DNA of 64,000 nt from Helicoverpa zea (taxonomy: Eukaryota; Arthropoda; Insecta; Lepidoptera; Noctuidae), in contig NC_061465.1 of assembly GCF_022581195.2 (NCBI RefSeq), positions 9,922,501 through 9,986,500 of the forward strand. Reading direction: 5' to 3'. The notes below the pieces were generated by a model, which saw nothing but the letters and a program-made list of their open reading frames with translations, made no database searches and was not told the DNA's origin. A program made the position numbers and the translations under genes. This document shows, piece after piece, positions 11,186-23,176 of this stretch; the first letter of the stretch is position 1; each line of letters starts with the position of its first letter.

Positions 11186-12702
11186 CAACATTTGGCGCGC
11201 AACATGACAAACAAACACAAAACAAAAGTTCCGTGCTGACTTTTAATATGTTGGGCAGCTTTTTGTGCAATTATTTTTTTATTTTATTTTACAATTTATG
11301 TACACAATGTTAACAACCATTACAGATCGCATAGTACAATTGAATTCAAAGATACTGCTTACTTCTAAAAAAAAAATCTACCTGAAAGTTGTTTTTCTAT
11401 CCGCAATTTCTCTTTTACGACCTTTCACAAACTTTTATTTCCGTTGCTATGCTTGTTAGTTTTTTCAGGACTTTGTACACAGAATTCGAAAAAACTTGTT
11501 ATACTGCGAACTAAGCTGTGTTGCTTAGATTGAAGGAAGCATTTTTGCGGTCAACATGACGTGCGCGATAGCACGACAATTGCAATTCAAGAAACAATTT
11601 TTGACCTCGACACATAACAATTAACTACGACTTTTATGGTCTGACCGTTTTTTGGTGCAGTTCACAATCCTGTCAGTCAGTACAAAAAATACAATTTTTA
11701 CTTGATACAGTTGTCAACTGCACAAAATACTCAGTCACATATAAAATAGGAAAAAAACAAAACTAAAACGTCTAAGCATAGACAAAGTATGCATAATGGT
11801 CAATATTATGTCTTCTTCGTATAAAAAGCCTTTGCAAGAAGTCAATAAATTTATCCAACGCTGAAGATTAAACTACATTATATTCTGTCGCTATTTGTTG
11901 TTGCTAACTCAAAATATATTAAAACTCTCGACCTCTTTATTACTATAGCGTCCTCTTCGCAATTGTTTTCAAATAAATTCTTCCAGCTTCGTCCTTCAAC
12001 GAAACCAATGAACTTTGGAAATGTCTTTTGGTCCTATTATTCCAATAAAAACAGTTATCACCCAAGGTTTGGGTCCGAAATAAAATATCTGGCTTAGCTT
12101 TTTTATTGTAACACATTTAGTCTATGCTGGCAAAATGTGAGACCTCAAGAATTTTTCGAGTTACCTTTATCTTGGGAAGGGTCAAAAGGGTATAACCCTT
12201 CTTATTGTAAGTACTAGCTATTATCCGCGAGTTTATTTGCATGCCAAATTCAATAGCCCATATGACTTGCAAAGCTGAATTTTGGATTTTACGACTTACA
12301 CTTGCCAACACCTTTTTTACCACTTTTAGCACTATTTTTACTATGCTAAAATTGTATCCATAATATCTAAGTGCGGACTCTTCTCGATGTATGTTCTCTG
12401 TAAACCAATAAATTGCCAAAATAATCTACAAGATCGGCACAAAATATAGCAAAATTTTCCACCAATAAATTGTTCTTAAAAAGGGCACAGTGACGAACTC
12501 TCACACATGAATACTTTAAGGGCCTACTCCATTCAAGTTCACAAACAATCTAACAACAATCAGATACAGTGGAAAGTAGGCAACGGAATATCTAAGTAAT
12601 GGTATTTAAGTGATACCTAAGAAAATATAACTTTGAAACAAAGATTTTAGATACCTACTGTTTATTTTTAGTAGATTGATGGATTATGAAATCGAATACA
12701 CA
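11186..12702. other. Anonymous DNA with one unexplained open frame
   Basis: The minus-strand frame 12117-12419 (100 codons) starts MAIYWFTENIHREE and is rich in basic residues. I recognise no family, signal peptide or repeat in it, and its base composition matches the surroundings. It is not called as a gene. Confidence 0.4.
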
Positions 12703-12716
12703 GGCTATACAAATCT

Positions 12717-12885
12717 GGGGCTGCGGGATTGTTCGAAAGAGTTACCGCGGCCCTGGTACATAAAAGGCCTACGACGGAACACGACGGTTTTTAGTCAGTA
12801 AGAGTCTGACACTCCCTCACTGCTGCTAACCCACAGCGGGAGGGGTCATTTGACGAAATTTAACGTCGGTAAAAGAAAAAAAAAA
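12717..12885 (+). mobile_element. R1-clade LINE 3' end, truncated copy 1
   Basis: It has the same 3' untranslated sequence as the coding copy at 50205-51522: TGTTCGAAAGAG, GGTACATAAAAGGCCTA, TCTGACACTCCCTCAC and the GACGTCGG-type block, followed by an A-rich tail. The flanks GGCTATACAAATCT (12703-12716) and GTCTATACTAATCT (12886-12899) are a 14-bp duplication with two mismatches, so this is an older insertion. Confidence 0.85.
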
Positions 12886-12899
12886 GTCTATACTAATCT

Positions 12900-13340
12900 A
12901 CAGATATAATAAAGGGGAAATATTTTTGTTTTGTACCGTAAAGGCTCTGAAACTCCTAGCAGTTTTGAAAAAAACTTTCACTGTTGGGAAGCTACACTAT
13001 TCACAAGTAGCATAGAAAACCGTGGGAAAACAGTTTGTACGCTATAAAATAGTTACCTACTGTTACTGCTACCTATCAAAAAACTTTTCCCCCAAATGAT
13101 ACTTTATAGTTCACAAAATTAAAACTAAAAAAGTAATTTGATGTCGAAAATATCCTTGACTTCCCGATTGTAAAGTTACAAACGATTTTAACCTATTTGG
13201 AGCAAATCCTTTCATAACATTTCATGTTCCATTAAGGAGAAAACGATATTAGAAACATTTTTCCCATAACGACTATTATAAGTGGCTCGATAAAACGCGT
13301 GACTGAATTCGCTTTTCACATTAAATAAATAAAAAAATCT
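12900..13340. other. Decayed moth repeat and unique DNA
   Basis: The text CTTTCACTGTTGGGAAGCTACACTATTC (12978-13005) is typical of degraded Helitron-like repeats. The minus-strand open frame at 13212-13421 runs into a SINE and is spurious. Confidence 0.4.
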
Positions 13341-13350
13341 TGAATCGCAA

Positions 13351-13441
13351 GTTACTGTTACAGCCTTTTTATCGTCCCAGTGCAGTAGTGGGCACAGGCA
13401 CAACGGAGAAAGATTTAGCATTAATCACCACGCTTGCTCAA
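13351..13441 (-). repeat. SINE family B, 3' fragment
   Basis: It contains ATCGTCCCAGTGCAGTAGTG, with a small internal duplication compared with other copies, and AATCACCACGCTTGCTCAAT. It is bounded by TGAATCGCAA at 13341-13350 and 13442-13451. Confidence 0.8.
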
Positions 13442-13494
13442 TGAATCGCAATTCGCAAGTAATCATACCTAATATTAGGTTTATACGCAAAAGT

Positions 13495-13682
13495 TTTTAT
13501 GTATAGATGAATGGATGTTTATTCCTCTTTCACGCAAAAACTACCGAATGCATTTTGATAAAAATTGACCGTATATCTTACATGACAGAATTGTATACCA
13601 AGGTATATGCAACTTTTTCTCCAGGTGCGGTAGGTAAGTAGTTATCTTATGAAGCGGGTGAAACCGCGGGTGGAAGCTAGTA
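13495..13682 (+). repeat. Helitron-like dispersed repeat
   Basis: It ends in GTGAAACCGCGGGTGGAAGCTAGT. The CTAG terminus preceded by a GC-rich block is typical of short non-autonomous Helitrons in moths. The 5' boundary is uncertain. Confidence 0.5.
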
Positions 13683-14043
13683 TAGGTATAAGTTCATATA
13701 TATAGGTAGCTTTAGCAAAAGGTACTTAAGTATATGTAATCGGTTTGACCTAGATAAGAAAATAGTAGTCGCGTGTGCAAGGAAATATGTTGTTAACTTG
13801 CACATAATAACCAATAGAAATGAAACAGTTAACATTTAAAATAACTTATTTTCTGCACGTCGAATGTTTCTTTGCGTGATTAATTACCTGCATAATTATT
13901 TTCTACACTGTGTTATTTAACATGATAATTAAGAAATATACATTTTTTTACTGCTGGCCTTTAGGCAAATGCCTAAGGAAAGGAAACAGTCTCATTTCCA
14001 TTTTGTAACCAATTTATTAATGGAATATTAAACAATTGTTACA

Positions 14044-14232
14044 AACCATCTGCTTAGCCCCGTCGGCTTCCAGTCTAACCGGCTATTTACAAGGGGCGTC
14101 TGCCTATCTGACCTCTTTAACCCAGTTACCCGGGCAGCCCAATATCCCTAGGTAAGACCGGTTGTCAGACTTTCTGGCTTCTAACGTACCCGTAACGACT
14201 TGCGGAGATGTTCGAATGACAGCCGAGATCTA
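14044..14232 (-). repeat. SINE family A, fragment
   Basis: It carries GTCGGCTTCCAGTCTAACCG, TATCTGACCTCTTTAACCC and GTAACGACTTGCGG. Both the head and the 3' GGAGGATGATGA tail are missing. Confidence 0.75.
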
Positions 14233-14334
14233 CACTTTCTCGTGCTTTCCGAAATACAGAAGAACTCGTTATGACAACTTTATCTCAATCGATCGACGTG
14301 CGGTTTTGTTTTAGCCACGAGGTCTTCTACAACT

Positions 14335-14477
14335 AGAGTTACCGCGGTCCTGGTACATAAAAGGCCTACGACGGAACACGACAGTTTTTAGTCAGTAAGA
14401 GTCTGACACTCTCTCACCGCTGCTAACCCACAGCGGGAGGGGTCATTTGATGATTATTGACGTCGTTAAAAAAAATA
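14335..14477 (+). mobile_element. R1-clade LINE 3' end, truncated copy 2
   Basis: It starts at AGAGTTACCGCGG and ends in an A-rich tail after GACGTCGTT. It is flanked by the perfect 15-bp duplication AGGTCTTCTACAACT (14320-14334 and 14478-14492). Confidence 0.9.
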
Positions 14478-14872
14478 AGGTCTTCTACAACTGCGATATT
14501 CAATAAACAGCAAATTATTCCGCATTGTTATCGGAAATTACTTCTAAATGCACACTGCATTCTACAGAACGTGCATCGGACAGGCAATTATTTTATCAGT
14601 ACTAATGGAGAGCAATATTAGTTATAGCCTTTGTAAGGCGGGCCCTAGACCTACAATAGTATTGTACAATACAAAATGTGATGCTTAAAATCATTGCTCA
14701 ATCTTCAATATTAACTTTACCCACTTTTCGTGGGGCCTGGCCTACTGACCGCACTTGGATAAAATATTGCCTATGTTACTCAGGAATAGTGTAGCTACCA
14801 CAGTGAAAGAATTTTTCAAGTTAGTCCAGTAGTTTTGGAGACAATTCATGTCAAACAAAAAAACAAACTACA

Positions 14873-15068
14873 TAGTATAAAACAAAGTCGCTATCCGCCG
14901 TCTATCTGTCCCTATATATGCTTAGTTTTTAAAAACGACGCAACCGATTTTCATGCTCTTTTTTTAAATAGGTAAAGTGATTTAGGAGGAAGGTTTATAT
15001 GTATAATAAGCTATGTACATAAATTAGTGGGAAAATACTGTTATTCCGTGCGAAGCCGGAAGCTAGTT
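14873..15068 (+). repeat. Lep1/Helitron-like repeat
   Basis: It contains the block order known from a common moth repeat: ACAAAGTCGCTATCCGCCG, CGCAACCGATTTTCATGC, AGGAGGAAGGTTTATATG, and GCGAAGCCGGAAGCTAGT at the end. It has no coding capacity. Confidence 0.6.
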
Positions 15069-15827
15069 CTAGATAAAGCCAACACGTAATATTGCGCAAT
15101 ATAGTTGTTCGTCTAGGGACGGCCTCATGAAGAACCGCAGCTGCATCCAGTTAACCAGTTAACAGACGTAGGTACTGTACTCTAATATTGTGCAGATGAT
15201 TGGTCCAATTGGAAGCCTGGAAGCCTATCTCAGTTGAGAGCTCGTCTTAGCTTTCTCAGTCAATTATCTAACTGGACAGTGGACATTGGGAGAGTGTAAT
15301 TATAGCTTTGCAATGCTCCAAGGCTTTAGTTGCAGTCAGTATTTAGGTCAATTGACTCAATAAATTGCAGCTTATTTTTATGGGAATAACAACGATTTTA
15401 AACGGATTTTAAATAGACAATTGACAACTTCCTGTGGAAAAAATTACGTTTAAAACCGAGCGACGGAGTTTTGCCACTCAGAATAAGCTTGATTTTCTTA
15501 CGCGCTTCAAAAATTCTCCAGTGTGAACATTATGGTTTTAACAAATTACTTATCTCAATTTTCATGTCAATAAAAAGTAGTTAAAGTCATACTGACGTTT
15601 GATATGTCTATTAATGGTCAGTAACTCTGCCAGGATTAGTTTTAAATAGTCGCCACCACACACACCAAAAGCCATAGTAACGACTGAGTAAAAGAAAATA
15701 TATCGAGGAAACTTGGACTTAAAGTTTGCAATCACCAATTTGGTTTTGTAATTAACGCTCATTCCTTCTCTGTATGAAAGGGAATATTACCTGCAATGGG
15801 ACTATACGCGCATAATGAGGTCAATGT
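15069..15827. other. Unique DNA with one short frame
   Basis: The minus-strand frame 15562-15762 (66 codons) has no recognisable features. The region 15155-15310 is rich in short direct repeats (GTTAACCAGTTAACAG, GGAAGCCTGGAAGCC), but no family was identified. Confidence 0.4.
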
Positions 15828-16181
15828 GATGTCCTCCTAGCCGATTATCGGCAACGGCGTCTGTTCTCATGTAAGGAGATCAGTAAACAGCGCAGGACAT
15901 ATTATAGTGAACAATTTAAGCATTTGCGCAGATACAGATGCACTCTCTATTCCTTCACTCGCATAACCCGATGGGACAACAATCCGATACGACCAGGGAG
16001 AGATCCGGTGCAGGACAGACATTTACATGCTCTCCGATGCACGGGTGTATCAATCACCAATTTCCACGCTCCGTACTGCTTTGTGAATGTTTCTAAAACC
16101 CACAAAGCGATGTCGCCCCAGCCCGGGAATCGAACCCGAGACCTCGTGCTCAGCAGCGCGCTTTAGACCAACGAGGCAGTT
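15828..16181 (-). mobile_element. SINE family C, near full-length
   Basis: On the minus strand a tRNA-like head (CTCGTTGGTCTAAAGCGCG as A-box region, GGGTTCGATTCCCGGG as B-box) leads into CATCGCTTTGTGGGTTTTAG, then CGTGCATCGGAGAGCATG, and the 3' end CCGATAATCGGCTAGGAGGA. The head resembles a tRNA but lacks a complete cloverleaf. An 80-codon open frame on the plus strand at 15924-16166 is a shadow of it. It directly abuts the 225-bp MITE. Confidence 0.85.
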
Positions 16182-16192
16182 CAATATATTAT

Positions 16193-16417
16193 AGTTCGGC
16201 CATTCAGAGAATGCGTTCCTGACACGTCGCGATTGAACTGACGACGTAACTTTGCAATGGCGTTGCAGTTACGATAAAAATATTTTTGCTGGTTGTTTAC
16301 CGTTTTAACAATTGAGGAGCATTAAAACAACATTATTATATCAATAATCAATGAATGTAGTTACGTCGTCAGTTCAATCGCGACGTGTCAGGAACGCATT
16401 CTCTGAATGGCCGAACT
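16193..16417. mobile_element. 225-bp MITE, copy 1, with 59-bp TIRs
   Basis: AGTTCGGCCATTCAGAGAAT at the left end is matched by ATTCTCTGAATGGCCGAACT at the right end. The inverted repeats run about 59 bases to GACGACGTAACT without mismatch. The flanking bases allow a TA duplication, which would fit the Tc1/mariner superfamily, but the palindromic ends make this uncertain. The interior has no coding sequence. A second copy of exactly the same length lies at 48726-48950. Confidence 0.9.
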
Positions 16418-17753
16418 ATAGCTACCGCTTCAATTGTTCATTAACAAGTACAATCACCCCTTTTTTGTACCGGTCAAGGGTTTTCAACATCCTGTAAATT
16501 CGGGTCGCATCGCTTAACATGAACCCGGCACAAAATACGTAATTAGCCATTCCAGTTTGTACTGCTTTTATTTACAAAGTGTATACGGGATCATGAATAG
16601 ACTTTTTTATTTTTATTTTACGTGACAATGGCTCGAGTTCAATGACCCCGTGTTTGATTTGTACTACCTAAATATGTATACAAAGGAGTTCGTGAAAGTT
16701 GGTAGACCTTTAGCACAAAAAGTTCATGAAACGATATTATACCTCTAATATGTTTTGTTACCAATACGTCCAAATACCCAATGGTTTATCAACACATAAA
16801 ATAATTCTTCTATTTTGTGTGAAAGTCTAAGGATTTTCTTCATGGAGATTCACTTAGTTTCAAAAACGAGACCAATGGGAATTTCGTACTTCTTTTGAGA
16901 AAAAATAATAATTTAATAATACGATTATCATTTGAATCACATTTTTTAAATTAGTTATATAAGTTATATGGTTTAGTTCAATTTAACGTCAAAAGGAATA
17001 ATTTTCGCTGACATTGACTTAACATGATCGACATCATTCATCTTGAAAGCCATAATTACTGTCACCACAACACACGCATAATTAACACAATTTTAACATA
17101 TAATTATCACTAAACTATTCACAGTATTGAAAATTAAGACGGATAGGTAGCACAACAATATATTATAATGTAGGTAATTTATACAAATTGAACGGTTCAC
17201 GCTTGGCGTCTATAATAGTTCCGAGTAAACTGGGTTATTGAAGGTCGACAAAGCGAAAATCAGGGGTTCATGGAAATTGTACCAGGTATTTCATAAAGGT
17301 AAAGACGCTATTATTAGATGACATTTATTTATAACAAATATTAGGTACTATCTTCAGTTTTTTTCTTTGTAGCTTAAAGAAATACACTACTATTGATGTG
17401 AGTATATGGCGAAAAAATACCGGGGAAATTCTAAAATTTGCACACTTCATTTTATTTCTTAACAGCTTAATCTATGAGAGCAAAACTGCTAGACAAGGTG
17501 CTTTATTCCAAGACTCATGTTGGGCAAAAAAACATCCATATTGAATACCTCGTCCTGTTTTGGAAGTTAGTTGATAATTTATATGATAAACATTCAGTAG
17601 TAGACCAGTGCCCGGGGTTATTGTACCTACGATGTGTACTAGTGGTAAACTTACACAACTATCACAGTTGAACCTTCTGTAAATCTCTACCTTCCCCTTT
17701 GGGCATGACAAGCTTAATGTCAGTTATTAATTACCTAACTTCAAGGCTACTGA
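16418..17753. other. Unique AT-rich DNA
   Basis: Two overlapping open frames at 17472-17711 (opposite strands) are under 80 codons and without motifs. No repeats shared with the rest of the window were seen. Confidence 0.45.
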
Positions 17754-17940
17754 CGGCCAGTTTCTTCATCAAACATAAAAGTCAAAGTAATGTCTAAAGT
17801 AAAAGTAACGGTCAAGTTCGTTTTTTCAAGGCTAAAGTGACAGCAAAACTAATAGAAAAAGCGAATTTGACCGTTACTTTTACTTTAGACATTACTTTGA
17901 TTTTTACTTTGGATTTTACTTTTGATAAAGAAATTGGCTG
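17754..17940. mobile_element. 187-bp foldback MITE, copy 1
   Basis: CGGCCAGTTTCTTCATCAAA at the left pairs with the right end TTTGATAAAGAAATTGGCTG. The arms, about 80 bases each, are rich in GTCAAAGTAATGTCTAAAGT and its complement. The flanks TGA/TTA suggest a 3-bp duplication. A second 187-bp copy lies at 53963-54149. Confidence 0.85.
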
Positions 17941-19299
17941 TTAGCCTACCAATCAGCTACGACCACGGAGGAAAGAAAGATGAACGGATATGCCATAAGG
18001 TAGGTCAGGCTCCTATTCTAGATCAAATACGTACGGTGGCCGTGACCAAAAAGATCAGTTATGAGTGAACTAACGAGGGATCAGGTTATTTGACACTACT
18101 GTCGATGATTTTTAGTCTTACGAAAAAATGGGCGGGTTCCAAAATAGGTGTGTGTCAGTAACGTTATTCGTCCTCCGCATTTTGGCGACGCTACTTTCTT
18201 AGATTTTGCGTTGACATCTCCGTTCGTCATTTTATTCTCCATGGCTACGACATACAATATCAACAAACAATTACTGTCGAATACACAAAGGTATTATGAC
18301 ATTGGCATGGCTCAGACATTTACACAATACCCCATTATGGCGTCGATTTAATGAACAGATTTTAATCCTCGAAGCTTATGTTTTAAGCTAGGATTATGTG
18401 CCTCGTTTGTTTGAAATTTTATCGTGTACATGATGGCTGACAGTCGGACATATTTGGTATTTTAGATAAATGGTACCTACAGGTGTTATTGATGGTTGAA
18501 TAATAGCTGACTCTTTTGGTAGAAGTTCAAGAAACTAGATCACCTCTAAAGGCGGGATACCACCGATTGTGACGCAAAAAAATGTTCCTTCTGAACTTCT
18601 CACTCTAGCAAACAGTAAAATTGCATGAGAACATTCTTAAAACGCCCGCAAAATAACAATCTTTGTTCGCAAACATATGCAAGCAGTGGACTCGCCATCA
18701 TTCACCATTTTAGACATTTCAAACTGTTCGCATTCATTTGTTCACGAACAATTTTGATGGAAACTCGACACATGCCAGCAGTAGGTAGGTAATTAACTTG
18801 TGTACTTAAGTCAGGCAGCAGATTATTACTACAGGTAATAACATATTGATATTAATAGTTTCTATTTGCTTAATATACTGAGTTGCAACTAATTACGTGC
18901 GAAGTTTATACATTGTAGTATGTAGTATCTAGCTACTACTACACTGAATATATATACATATATACGATAGGTGTTCAAGGATATTGTAACACTGTTGGAA
19001 TATTTGGCTATATCCTACAAAGGCTTTAATAGAGATACAAGGCCTCTAGCAAAGTCGTGTTATGTAAGCTGGATATAAAAAAGTACATTGGAAGAGTCTC
19101 TATCAACTTCATCACATTCCTATTACTATTATTACAAATTCCGTGATAAACTTAATAAAAACTGACCCCGTCTCATTAACTATATTTTTTTCTCTATGTA
19201 CCTACAAGTAAATAAGCTTTCGATTCATCTCTTAAAGTGGATAGAAATACTCAGGTACCTAGAAACTGTAGAACTAGATACCTAGTGATGATGATGATG
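17941..19299. other. Unique DNA
   Basis: A 67-codon frame (18148-18351) has no family signature. A short AT microsatellite (TATATATACATATATAC) lies near 18948. Nothing else stands out. Confidence 0.45.
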
Positions 19300-19301
19300 A
19301 T

Positions 19302-19482
19302 GTCCTGCTAGCCGATTATCGGCTACGGCGGCTGTTCTCATGTAAGGAGATCAGCCAACTGTGCAGGACATATTATAGAGCACGAGCATTTGCGCAGACA
19401 CAGGTGCACTCCCTATTCTTTCACTCTCATAACCCGGTGGGACGGCAATCCGACACGACCGGAGAGGGATCAGGATACCTAG
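19302..19482 (-). repeat. SINE family C, 3' part
   Basis: It matches the inner and 3' parts of the 15828-16181 copy (GCCGATTATCGGC, TTCTCATGTAAGGAGATCAG, GCATTTGCGCAGACACAGGT). At its 3' end it has a (GAT)n run at 19276-19301, read as (ATC)n on the element strand. The head is absent. Confidence 0.8.
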
Positions 19483-19971
19483 TAGAGTATTGTCTGAATA
19501 GATAACGATAGGTATTCAATCATAGATCTATCCCAATTTCATCAAGATATTATTTTTGAAACTATTCAATTGTTGAGACGAATTAAGAGTACCTACTTCA
19601 ATAAGTCTGAAGTTAGCTTCTATACGGACCTAAGTGTAGATAATTAAAAGACCTAATCTTATCTATCACAAATTCTTCAAGACCAAAGTTATCAGGACTA
19701 TCTTTGATACCAATATCGGTCTATAATCTCCTTCAAGTTATACTTGAAATTCTTTTTATCCGACAATAATACCTGAAAAGTACTTGAGCTCAGAATATCG
19801 CAAAATCAGATCTTAAGACGGATAATACAGCTGACGTTTGTATTTTTATTAAGAATAGGTAGGTTTGTATGTACTAAAAATACCCGCGGGAATGGAACTC
19901 ATTAGGGAGCTATGAACTGTGACATTTGTTGCGTAACTTTCAATTTTAGGGTCTCAAGTCGCGAAACAATA

Positions 19972-20202
19972 TAACAATAAGAAGTCGGCTGTCATCGAAC
20001 ATCCTTGGCAGTCGTTACGGATAGTCAGAAGCCAGTAAGTCTGACACCAGTCTAACCAACGGGTATTGGGTTGTCCGGGTAACTGGGTTGAGGAGGTCAG
20101 ATAGGCAGTCGCTTCTTGTAAAGCACTGGTACTCAACTGATACCGGTTAGACTGGAAGCCGACCCCAACATAGTTGGGAAAAAGGCTCGGAGGATGATGA
20201 TG
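19972..20202 (+). mobile_element. SINE family A, headless copy
   Basis: It runs from the GGCTGTCATCGAACATCC block to GGCTCGGAGGATGATGA. The direct repeats AGTCGCGAAACAATA (19957-19971) and AGTCGTGAAACAATA (20203-20217) differ at one base and mark a 5'-truncated retroposition. Confidence 0.85.
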
Positions 20203-20217
20203 AGTCGTGAAACAATA

Positions 20218-21161
20218 AAAGTTGGATCAGTCTTTTTCAGTGAAATAGTAGGTAAGTATGAGGATTGTTTTCGTTTTTTTTTTGTATTTTGATAAAGCCA
20301 AATTGATCATTACAATTAAATAAAATAATTTCCCTTATATCTTACAAGCAGAAAATCCCACAGCTTTTCATAAATAGGTAGGTATAATACAAAAAATCTT
20401 GCATGGGTCCCATGCAACACATAAGGATAAGCGGTGACGATATTTTAAATTAAAAGAAAACACATTCAAACATGGAATATTATATTTTCCACAAAAAAAA
20501 AAAAACAAAAGGAGGAAGAAAAATGTAAACAAGAAAAGAAAAAAATATTTAGATTTTGAATTCAGAACAGCGATCATGCGATGTGTTTGTTCTATTGGTT
20601 GCAATCAGTTTATGTCATGTAAGATGATACACTAGACCATCTCATAGAGCGGCTCGTTGTTATGTTACAAGTAAATGTTGTAGTCTATACTCGCCTTAAG
20701 AAAGTGATCAAAATTCTTGCAATATCTGACAGACATGGGCAAAGAAAATCGGCATGGGTAATTAGGTTTTTTTTTTACATGTTGCATTAGATATTTATTT
20801 CATATCTTAAGAATACTCATTCAATCTATCTAGATAGAGATTTCTAGAAATAACAATTAAAAGGATATTTTTTCAATTAAATGAAAAAAGAAAAATAACA
20901 ACTGAAATCAAAAATACTCATCCCCATCGCTGTCATTTGTCATTTCATATTTTGGTTATCATCGCGTGATAAAAATATACCACAAACTGCGCAAAAAAAT
21001 AGGTTATTTATATTTATTGAATGTAAATGTATGAAAAAATATTGGCAGTTATTTACTTAAGTAATAAAGTCAACATCAAATTGAACACTTTTGAGCAAAT
21101 AAATAATTTGATTTGGTATAGAAATTGGTATACCGAGTAGAAATAGTATTGAAGTAAAACG
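20218..21161. other. AT-rich DNA with homopurine/homopyrimidine tracts
   Basis: The 78-codon minus-strand frame 20368-20604 encodes a Phe/Leu run created by an A-tract at 20490-20505 and is not a gene. No other feature was recognised. Confidence 0.45.
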
Positions 21162-21176
21162 AAGGCTTTCTATTAT

Positions 21177-21334
21177 GGCTGCGGGTTGTTCGAAAGAGAT
21201 ACCGCGGCCCTGGTACATAAAAGGCCTATGACGGAACACGACGGTTTTTAGTCAGTAAGAGTCTGACACTCCCTCACCGCTGCTAACCCACAGCGGGAGG
21301 GGTCATTTGATGATTTTTAACGTCGGAAAAAAAA
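21177..21334 (+). mobile_element. R1-clade LINE 3' end, truncated copy 3
   Basis: It starts GGCTGCGGGTTGTTCG and ends in poly(A) after GACGTCGG-like text. It is flanked by the perfect 15-bp duplication AAGGCTTTCTATTAT (21162-21176 and 21335-21349), indicating a fairly recent insertion. Confidence 0.92.
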
Positions 21335-21714
21335 AAGGCTTTCTATTATATGACCTATTAAAAATAAAAACAATAAATAAAAAAGACGGAAAATCGCTTA
21401 AGTTTGTGTGTTAAGCTTTATGAAGACTGTAAAATAGGCTATAATGAAAAACGTACAAAGCCAATACAAAAACAGTAGAAACTCCAATCACACTAAACTT
21501 TGGTTTGGCATTTCAAAAATATATGTTATGAAAGAAACCGTCACTTTGCCTAAGTTTGTTTGGAGACTTAAATTCCTCACACCTGGTTACTAGCCTCCCA
21601 AATGTAACGTCGTATTTTATTTTGTCGTCGACCATCAAAAAGATCTTTACACAAGACCAACTTTCTGAATTTCAGTTTGTTACCCAAATTACATTTGAAC
21701 AGCTACGCTTTGCA

Positions 21715-21748
21715 TAACGACATCTTAGAGTAAAAACGTCGTAAGTGT
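21715..21748 (+). repeat. Solitary TIR related to the 63683-63904 element
   Basis: ATAACGACATCTTAGAGTAA and GTCGTAAGTG match the terminal inverted repeat of the element near the window end, but no partner arm is nearby. It is a relic. Confidence 0.4.
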
Positions 21749-21799
21749 AAAAAACATAAGTTAGTAAAAACTAAGACATACGATGTGCTTTATAGAGTT

Positions 21800-22067
21800 T
21801 TATAGAAGATTGAAAGTAGCGCCGGTATCAGAAAAACTGCGTGGAAAACGGCTGTCATGGTACGGGCATGTGATGCGGAGGAATGAGAATCATGTAGTGA
21901 GAAAGATGATGAGTATGTATGTGGACGGATATAATGGAAGAGGAAAACCAAAGAAACGATGGATTGATTGTGTGAAAGTAGATATGGTAAGAAAGAATGT
22001 TACTTGTGAGATGACGGCAGATAGAAGAGCATGGAAGGAGAAAACATCCTGCGCCGACCACAAATAA
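21800..22067 (+). pseudogene. C-terminal fragment of RTE-like LINE reverse transcriptase ORF
   Basis: The open frame gives LSWYGHVMRR, then GRGKPKKRWIDCVKVDM, then a Trp-Lys-rich end. This is the conserved tail after the reverse transcriptase domain in RTE-type and related LINE proteins, recognised from memory. The endonuclease and reverse transcriptase domains are absent. The frame is intact to its stop at 22065-22067, so the insertion is young or fortunate. It has no function by itself. Confidence 0.8.
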
Positions 22068-22093
22068 AATTGGGATAAGGGCAGGAGGATGAT
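21800..22093 (+). mobile_element. RTE-like LINE b, 3' end
   Basis: This is a 5'-truncated insertion with the perfect direct repeat GATGTGCTTTATAGAGTT (21782-21799 and 22094-22111; the first GATG could belong to the tail). The 3' end reads TTGGGATAAGGGC, then AGGAGGATGATGATG. This tail is nearly the same as the end of SINE family A, which makes this LINE its probable mobiliser. Confidence 0.9.
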
Positions 22094-22111
22094 GATGTGC
22101 TTTATAGAGTT

Positions 22112-22924
22112 GTTCATTTGAAATCTACAATGGGTACAGCTTACGAATTTTGTTTGATTACTCGAAACTATTTCTACTACTTTTGAAGGTTAAAAATTAA
22201 GCTTAGCCATCCAACGTGGCAATGCTGCCAGCCTCTTGGGTACACTCCCGGTGGGCAGCGATGAGGAGTTTTTTGATGCAATTTTATAATTGTTTTTAGT
22301 TGTATATATAAATAAGTTTATTTTTAGGTCATGTAAATATGTACATATAATTCATTATTAATTATTAAATTATGATTATGTCCAATTATTCAATTTGAAA
22401 AAATAATTCAGCGTTAGATCACCCTCTTATCAAGGATGGCAATGGGCACTTATTATTTGGGTGCTTTAAATACTTTCTATGAAACGCGGGTTTCGTATCT
22501 TGAAAATCAATTTTGTCTTTGCAATATAAGTACTGACATTTCCTTGTACTACATACAATATCAGCTATCCCAACAGACTATATCCAGATAATCCTAAACG
22601 AGCGATACCTCAATTTCCATGCCCTCGGGACCGATAACTCGATGCCGCAAGAATCGCTGCGAATCGTTACAAATCGAATCGTGCATCGTTATCGATATTG
22701 CGTAATTGATTATTGGTACAGCATTTGTTGCTGCAAGATACCCGCATGATCTTAAACCTGATAAGTAGAATGTTGTCTATAAACTAAAACATGACTTGTT
22801 ATACTTGCACATTACAATAACCAATTATACCAATATAGACTATATATAATATAATAAAGAGGTTTTTTTATTGTTAAGTATTTATTTTGTATTCTAAAGG
22901 CTACTGATTCGAAATCGGTTGATT
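22112..22924. other. Unique DNA
   Basis: No coding signal was seen. The CCTCTTGGGTACACTCCCGGTGG block at 22233 is locally GC-rich but not repeated in the window. Confidence 0.4.
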
Positions 22925-23052
22925 TGAACAATTTTTTCGCTGTTATAAAGCTACATTCTTCCCTAGTAACATAGGCTATATTTTATCCCGGTACGGGCAG
23001 TAGTTCTCACGGGGCGCGGGTCAATTCGTGGAAAACGGCTAGTACACAGTAA
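22925..23052 (+). repeat. Helitron-like dispersed repeat fragment
   Basis: It carries GCTACATTCTTCCCTAGTAA and CATAGGCTATATTTTATCCCGG, and ends near AAAACGGCTAGT. The same order recurs at 62570-62712, which supports a common family. Confidence 0.55.
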
Positions 23053-23176
23053 ATTTCGAATGTTCTAGAAGGGAATAAAGCATTTTTCCAATGGGATGTC
23101 TTACGTGCTAGCTCGGAGCATGCCCCGAGTGTCCGTCGGCAATCGAACAGTTTTTTGCTTCGTAAAGGATTTGAAC

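Noticed and set aside
12117..12419. 100-codon minus-strand open frame
   Set aside because: No recognisable family, and basic-residue richness is expected from AT-rich DNA. A protein search could reopen it.
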